Source: Tichowtungia sp964398915
GTDB taxonomy: Bacteria > Verrucomicrobiota > Kiritimatiellia > Kiritimatiellales > Tichowtungiaceae
DNA length: 14,669 bases
Direction: 5' to 3'
Assembly (NCBI GenBank): GCA_964398915.1
Contig: CAYNOR010000031.1
Span: forward strand, 1-14,669
Part shown: in pieces, positions 12,740 through 14,669 of the stretch
How positions within the stretch are numbered: position 1 is the first letter of the stretch
Layout: each line of letters starts with the position of its first letter
Position numbers and translations under genes: made by a program
Notes under the pieces: generated by a model
Databases searched by the model: none
Told to the model about the DNA's origin: nothing
The model's input: the letters and a program-made list of their open reading frames with translations, nothing else

Positions 12740-14058
12740 TTCACCCGGCGCGCATTCATCCGCTTAACGACAAACCCGCCCGCAACGGCGGGTTTGTTTT
12801 ATACTGGATGCAGCAGAGCCAGCGCGCCGAATGGAACCACGCGCTCGAATACGCCGTTGAGCGCGCCAACGGACTCAGCCTGCCGGTCGCCGTCGTCTTC
12901 GGCCTGATGGACAATTATCCCGAAGCCAACGAACGCCACTACGCTTTCATGCTCGAAGGTCTGGCGGAAACATTCCAGACATTGGAAAAACGAGGCATCG
13001 GTGCGTTTATCGGACGCGGACATCCGGCCGATGTCGCGCTTCAAGCGGGTAAAGACGCCGCGCTGATTGTCTGCGATATGGGGTATCTGCGCCATCAGGC
13101 CGAATGGCGCGCAAAAGTCGCCGAAGAAGCCGGTTGCGAAGTTGTTGAGGTTGAAAGCGACGTCGTTGTGCCGGTCGAAACCGCATCGGATCACGCCGAA
13201 TACATGGCCCGCACCATCCGCCCGAAACTCTTGAAACGGCTGGAGGAATTTCTTCAGCCGGTGAAGGAAGTGAGATTGCTCAAACGATGGGAGCGCGACG
13301 AGGGCGTCGCGTCTACGTTAATCAAGACGGTTCCCAAGGTAGACGCGACGCCCTCGTCGCGTTTTAAGGGCGGAACGGCGGAAGCGAAGAAGCGGCTGAA
13401 ACGGTTTATCGCGGAAAGTCTGTCGGTTTATGAAGCGCACAGCAACCAGCCGCAGACCGACGACATTTCCATGCTGAGTCCGTATCTGCACTTCGGACAA
13501 ATCTCGCCGCTCTACATTGCGTTGGAAATTCAGAAGACTGATCCGAAAAGCCGCTTCCTCGAACAGCTGATTGTCCGCCGCGAGCTGGCGATGAACTTTG
13601 TCTGGTTCACGCCGGACTACGACCGCTTTTCCTGTCTGCCGGACTGGGCAAAGCTGACGCTGAAAAACCACGCCAAGGACAAGCGGGAAGTTTTGTACAC
13701 CCGCGAACAGCTGGAACAGTCGCAGACGCACGATCCGTACTGGAACGCGGCCATGACCGAAATGCGCGTCACCGGCTTCATGCACAACTACATGCGGATG
13801 TACTGGGGCAAAAAGGTTTTGGAGTGGAGTCCGTCACCGGAAGAAGCTTTTGAAACGTTGCTGGCTCTCAACAACAACTATTTTCTCGATGGCCGCGACC
13901 CGAACTCCTATGCCGGAGTCGCATGGGTCTTTGGCAAACACGACACCGCCTGGGCCGAACGTCCAATCTTTGGAAAGACCCGCTACATGAACGCCGCCGG
14001 ACTTAAACGAAAGTGCGATATCGAGGGGTATGTGGAGAAGGTGAGGCGGGTAGTTTAA
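12736..14058 (+). CDS. phr: Class II CPD photolyase with in-frame REP pair
   Basis: Repairs cyclobutane pyrimidine dimers using FAD and light. At 440 residues it matches class II. The N-terminal domain starts with HPLNDKPARNGGFVLYWMQ (8-26). VPVETASDHAEYMARTIRPK (145-164) is the class II linker. The FAD and substrate domain has LSPYLHFGQISP (247-258), HDPYWNAAM (332-340), FMHNYMRMYWGKKVLEW (348-364), NNYFLDGRDPNSYAG (380-394) and FGKTRYMN (412-419). Residues 187-209, in the linker between the domains, are encoded by a perfect inverted pair of 23-nt REP-like palindromes, apparently inserted in frame. An 11-bp terminator hairpin overlaps codons 12-22. The start overlaps the ferritin stop by 4 nt. 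It is probably active, since the catalytic blocks are intact. Confidence 0.95.
   Translation: MIHPARIHPLNDKPARNGGFVLYWMQQSQRAEWNHALEYAVERANGLSLPVAVVFGLMDNYPEANERHYAFMLEGLAETFQTLEKRGIGAFIGRGHPADVALQAGKDAALIVCDMGYLRHQAEWRAKVAEEAGCEVVEVESDVVVPVETASDHAEYMARTIRPKLLKRLEEFLQPVKEVRLLKRWERDEGVASTLIKTVPKVDATPSSRFKGGTAEAKKRLKRFIAESLSVYEAHSNQPQTDDISMLSPYLHFGQISPLYIALEIQKTDPKSRFLEQLIVRRELAMNFVWFTPDYDRFSCLPDWAKLTLKNHAKDKREVLYTREQLEQSQTHDPYWNAAMTEMRVTGFMHNYMRMYWGKKVLEWSPSPEEAFETLLALNNNYFLDGRDPNSYAGVAWVFGKHDTAWAERPIFGKTRYMNAAGLKRKCDIEGYVEKVRRVV
12770..12801 (+). terminator. Intrinsic-terminator-like hairpin within the 5' end of phr
   Basis: An 11-bp perfect stem, ACAAACCCGCC (12770-12780) and GGCGGGTTTGT (12787-12797), with a 6-nt loop CGCAAC, is followed by TTTAT. 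It starts 30 nt after the ferritin stop, where a terminator would be expected, yet it lies inside the conserved first codons of phr. It could end most ferritin transcripts and attenuate phr. Confidence 0.7.
13294..13316. repeat. REP-like palindrome inside phr, left half of an inverted pair
   Basis: Stem CGCGACG / loop AGGG / CGTCGCG, ending TCTAC, is the reverse complement of a GTAG-headed REP. It is translated in phr as R-D-E-G-V-A-S-T. It is an exact 23-nt inverted copy of the element at 13339-13361. Confidence 0.85.
13339..13361. repeat. REP-like palindrome inside phr, right half of an inverted pair
   Basis: Begins GTAGAC, then CGCGACG / loop CCCT / CGTCGCG (the stem shares its first C with GTAGAC). 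It lies 22 nt from its inverted partner, with the GTAG ends facing each other. In phr it is translated V-D-A-T-P-S-S-R, almost the same peptide as in LigA. Confidence 0.85.
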
Positions 14059-14081
14059 CGCCCGCCGTCACTCGCTTCCTG

Positions 14082-14095
14082 CCCGCGCGCGCGGG
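14082..14095. repeat. Perfect 14-bp GC palindrome between convergent phr and VOC genes
   Basis: CCCGCGCGCGCGGG reads the same on both strands. It lies in the 74-nt gap between the phr and VOC stops and could form a hairpin that slows polymerase from both sides. It has no T tract, so it is not a typical intrinsic terminator. Confidence 0.5.
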
Positions 14096-14132
14096 TGGAC
14101 AGTCGCATGCAGGGCGGTGTTCGGCTCAGTCT

Positions 14133-14552
14133 TCACTTCTGATCTTGGTAACCCTGCATCAGTTCCAAACGATTTCCGTCTGGATCATTGAAGAAGCAGA
14201 CACTCATGCCACTGACGATTGATGAACAATCAATGATGTCATCCGTTTTGATGCCGTCTGCGTTCAACCCTTTGACAACTTTGTCAACGCTTGGCACTTC
14301 AAACGCCAGATGCTTCATCCCAATTGGCTGTTCACCACCTCGTTGTGATCCCTCAGAACCTCGCGCCTGAAAGAGTTCCAGGCACATTGAGCCAAGGCGG
14401 AGCATGATGAACTCATCCGCTTTCCCGGCATTGAACACTCGCGCCCTCCGGAATCCAAAGTGTTTCGCATAGAAACGCTCCTGCCCCTGAATATCCCGGC
14501 AATTCAGCGCGATGTGTTGCACCTGTGTAATTCGCTCTCCCCTTCCGGCCAA
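14133..14552 (-). CDS. VOC (glyoxalase/dioxygenase-fold) family protein
   Basis: A protein of about 130 residues with the paired beta-alpha-beta modules of the vicinal-oxygen-chelate fold. Numbered from a TTG at 14552, the expected metal ligands are His13 (VQHIALN), Glu59 (CLELFQ), His81 (MKHLAFEV) and Glu130 (NRLELMQG), the His/Glu set used by glyoxalase I-type enzymes. The signature FFNDPDGNRLELMQ (120-133) is typical. Substrate and reaction are unknown; lactoylglutathione lyase-like is only one option. The start is problematic. The TTG has no Shine-Dalgarno, while GGGGAG sits about 5 nt before an ATT (14531-14529) that matches the usual family start I-T-Q-V-Q-H-I-A-L. Either a rare ATT start is used or the start codon has mutated. 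It is convergent with phr. Confidence 0.85.
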   Translation of the reverse strand: MAGRGERITQVQHIALNCRDIQGQERFYAKHFGFRRARVFNAGKADEFIMLRLGSMCLELFQARGSEGSQRGGEQPIGMKHLAFEVPSVDKVVKGLNADGIKTDDIIDCSSIVSGMSVCFFNDPDGNRLELMQGYQDQK

Positions 14553-14564
14553 ACAGTGTTATTG

Positions 14565-14583
14565 AACGAACTTCAAGTTCGTT
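14565..14583. repeat. Short palindrome upstream of the VOC gene
   Basis: AACGAACTT, a central C, and AAGTTCGTT form a perfect 19-nt dyad 12 nt upstream of the VOC frame. It could be an operator or a small hairpin. The rest of the sequence to the window end is AT-richer and shows no gene that I can support. Confidence 0.45.
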
Positions 14584-14669
14584 GTTTCAACGTCTCTTCC
14601 ATCCGGATTGGAGGCTAGAGCATTTTAAATAAAAGTGTAGCCGTATCTTCGGTCTTCCTGTAGGCTTTC

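Noticed and set aside
13318..13785. 155-codon minus-strand frame opposite phr
   Set aside because: It is a shadow of the photolyase FAD domain, with no ribosome site or known motif.

Overview
The window is about 14.7 kb of ordinary bacterial chromosome carrying 14 well-supported protein genes. I see no rRNA, tRNA, CRISPR array, transposase, phage or plasmid genes. Several features point to the PVC superphylum (Verrucomicrobiota, Kiritimatiellota or Lentisphaerota), but this is inference, not proof. They are an exported sulfatase with a HEAT-like tail, a response regulator whose C-terminal half resembles a layout I recall from Verrucomicrobia, class II photolyase, moderately high GC, and many short word-like repeats between genes.

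Layout. On the minus strand, read right to left: ligA (NAD+-dependent DNA ligase), parB (chromosome-partition CTPase), and a small DUF1841-like protein, probably one transcription unit of replication and segregation genes. From a shared 158-nt divergent region the plus strand starts dapF (peptidoglycan and lysine precursor), then bcp (peroxiredoxin) overlapping folK (folate) by 4 nt. A GC-rich secreted sulfatase with HEAT-like repeats follows, then an ABC-F ATPase (Uup type). Convergent to Uup on the minus strand is a two-gene phosphorelay module, a free-standing HPt protein overlapping a REC-domain protein by 4 nt. Divergent from that is a DMT/EamA transporter, followed by a plus-strand stress cluster: a small membrane protein, a DPS-like ferritin with a thioferritin-type cysteine pair, and a class II photolyase overlapping it by 4 nt. 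A VOC/glyoxalase-fold protein on the minus strand closes the window.

How the genes work together. Most are housekeeping. The ferritin and photolyase form a plausible iron, oxidative and light-damage unit, and bcp adds peroxide defence. The HPt-REC pair looks like part of a phosphorelay whose kinase is elsewhere.

What is unusual. (1) REP/REPIN-like palindromic elements (a GTAG tetranucleotide plus a 7-bp stem, paired in inverted orientation) lie inside two unrelated genes, ligA and phr. They are translated in frame and give the same V-[DE]-A-T-P-S-S peptide in both proteins. (2) The ligase lacks most of the cysteines of its zinc finger. (3) A textbook intrinsic terminator lies inside the first 22 codons of phr. 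(4) Many different short-word tandem and inverted repeats (7 to 15-nt units) occur in gaps and even in coding sequence. (5) The sulfatase active-site motifs are divergent. I see no multi-gene defence or mobile system here. The in-frame REP elements are the best candidate for something under-described.
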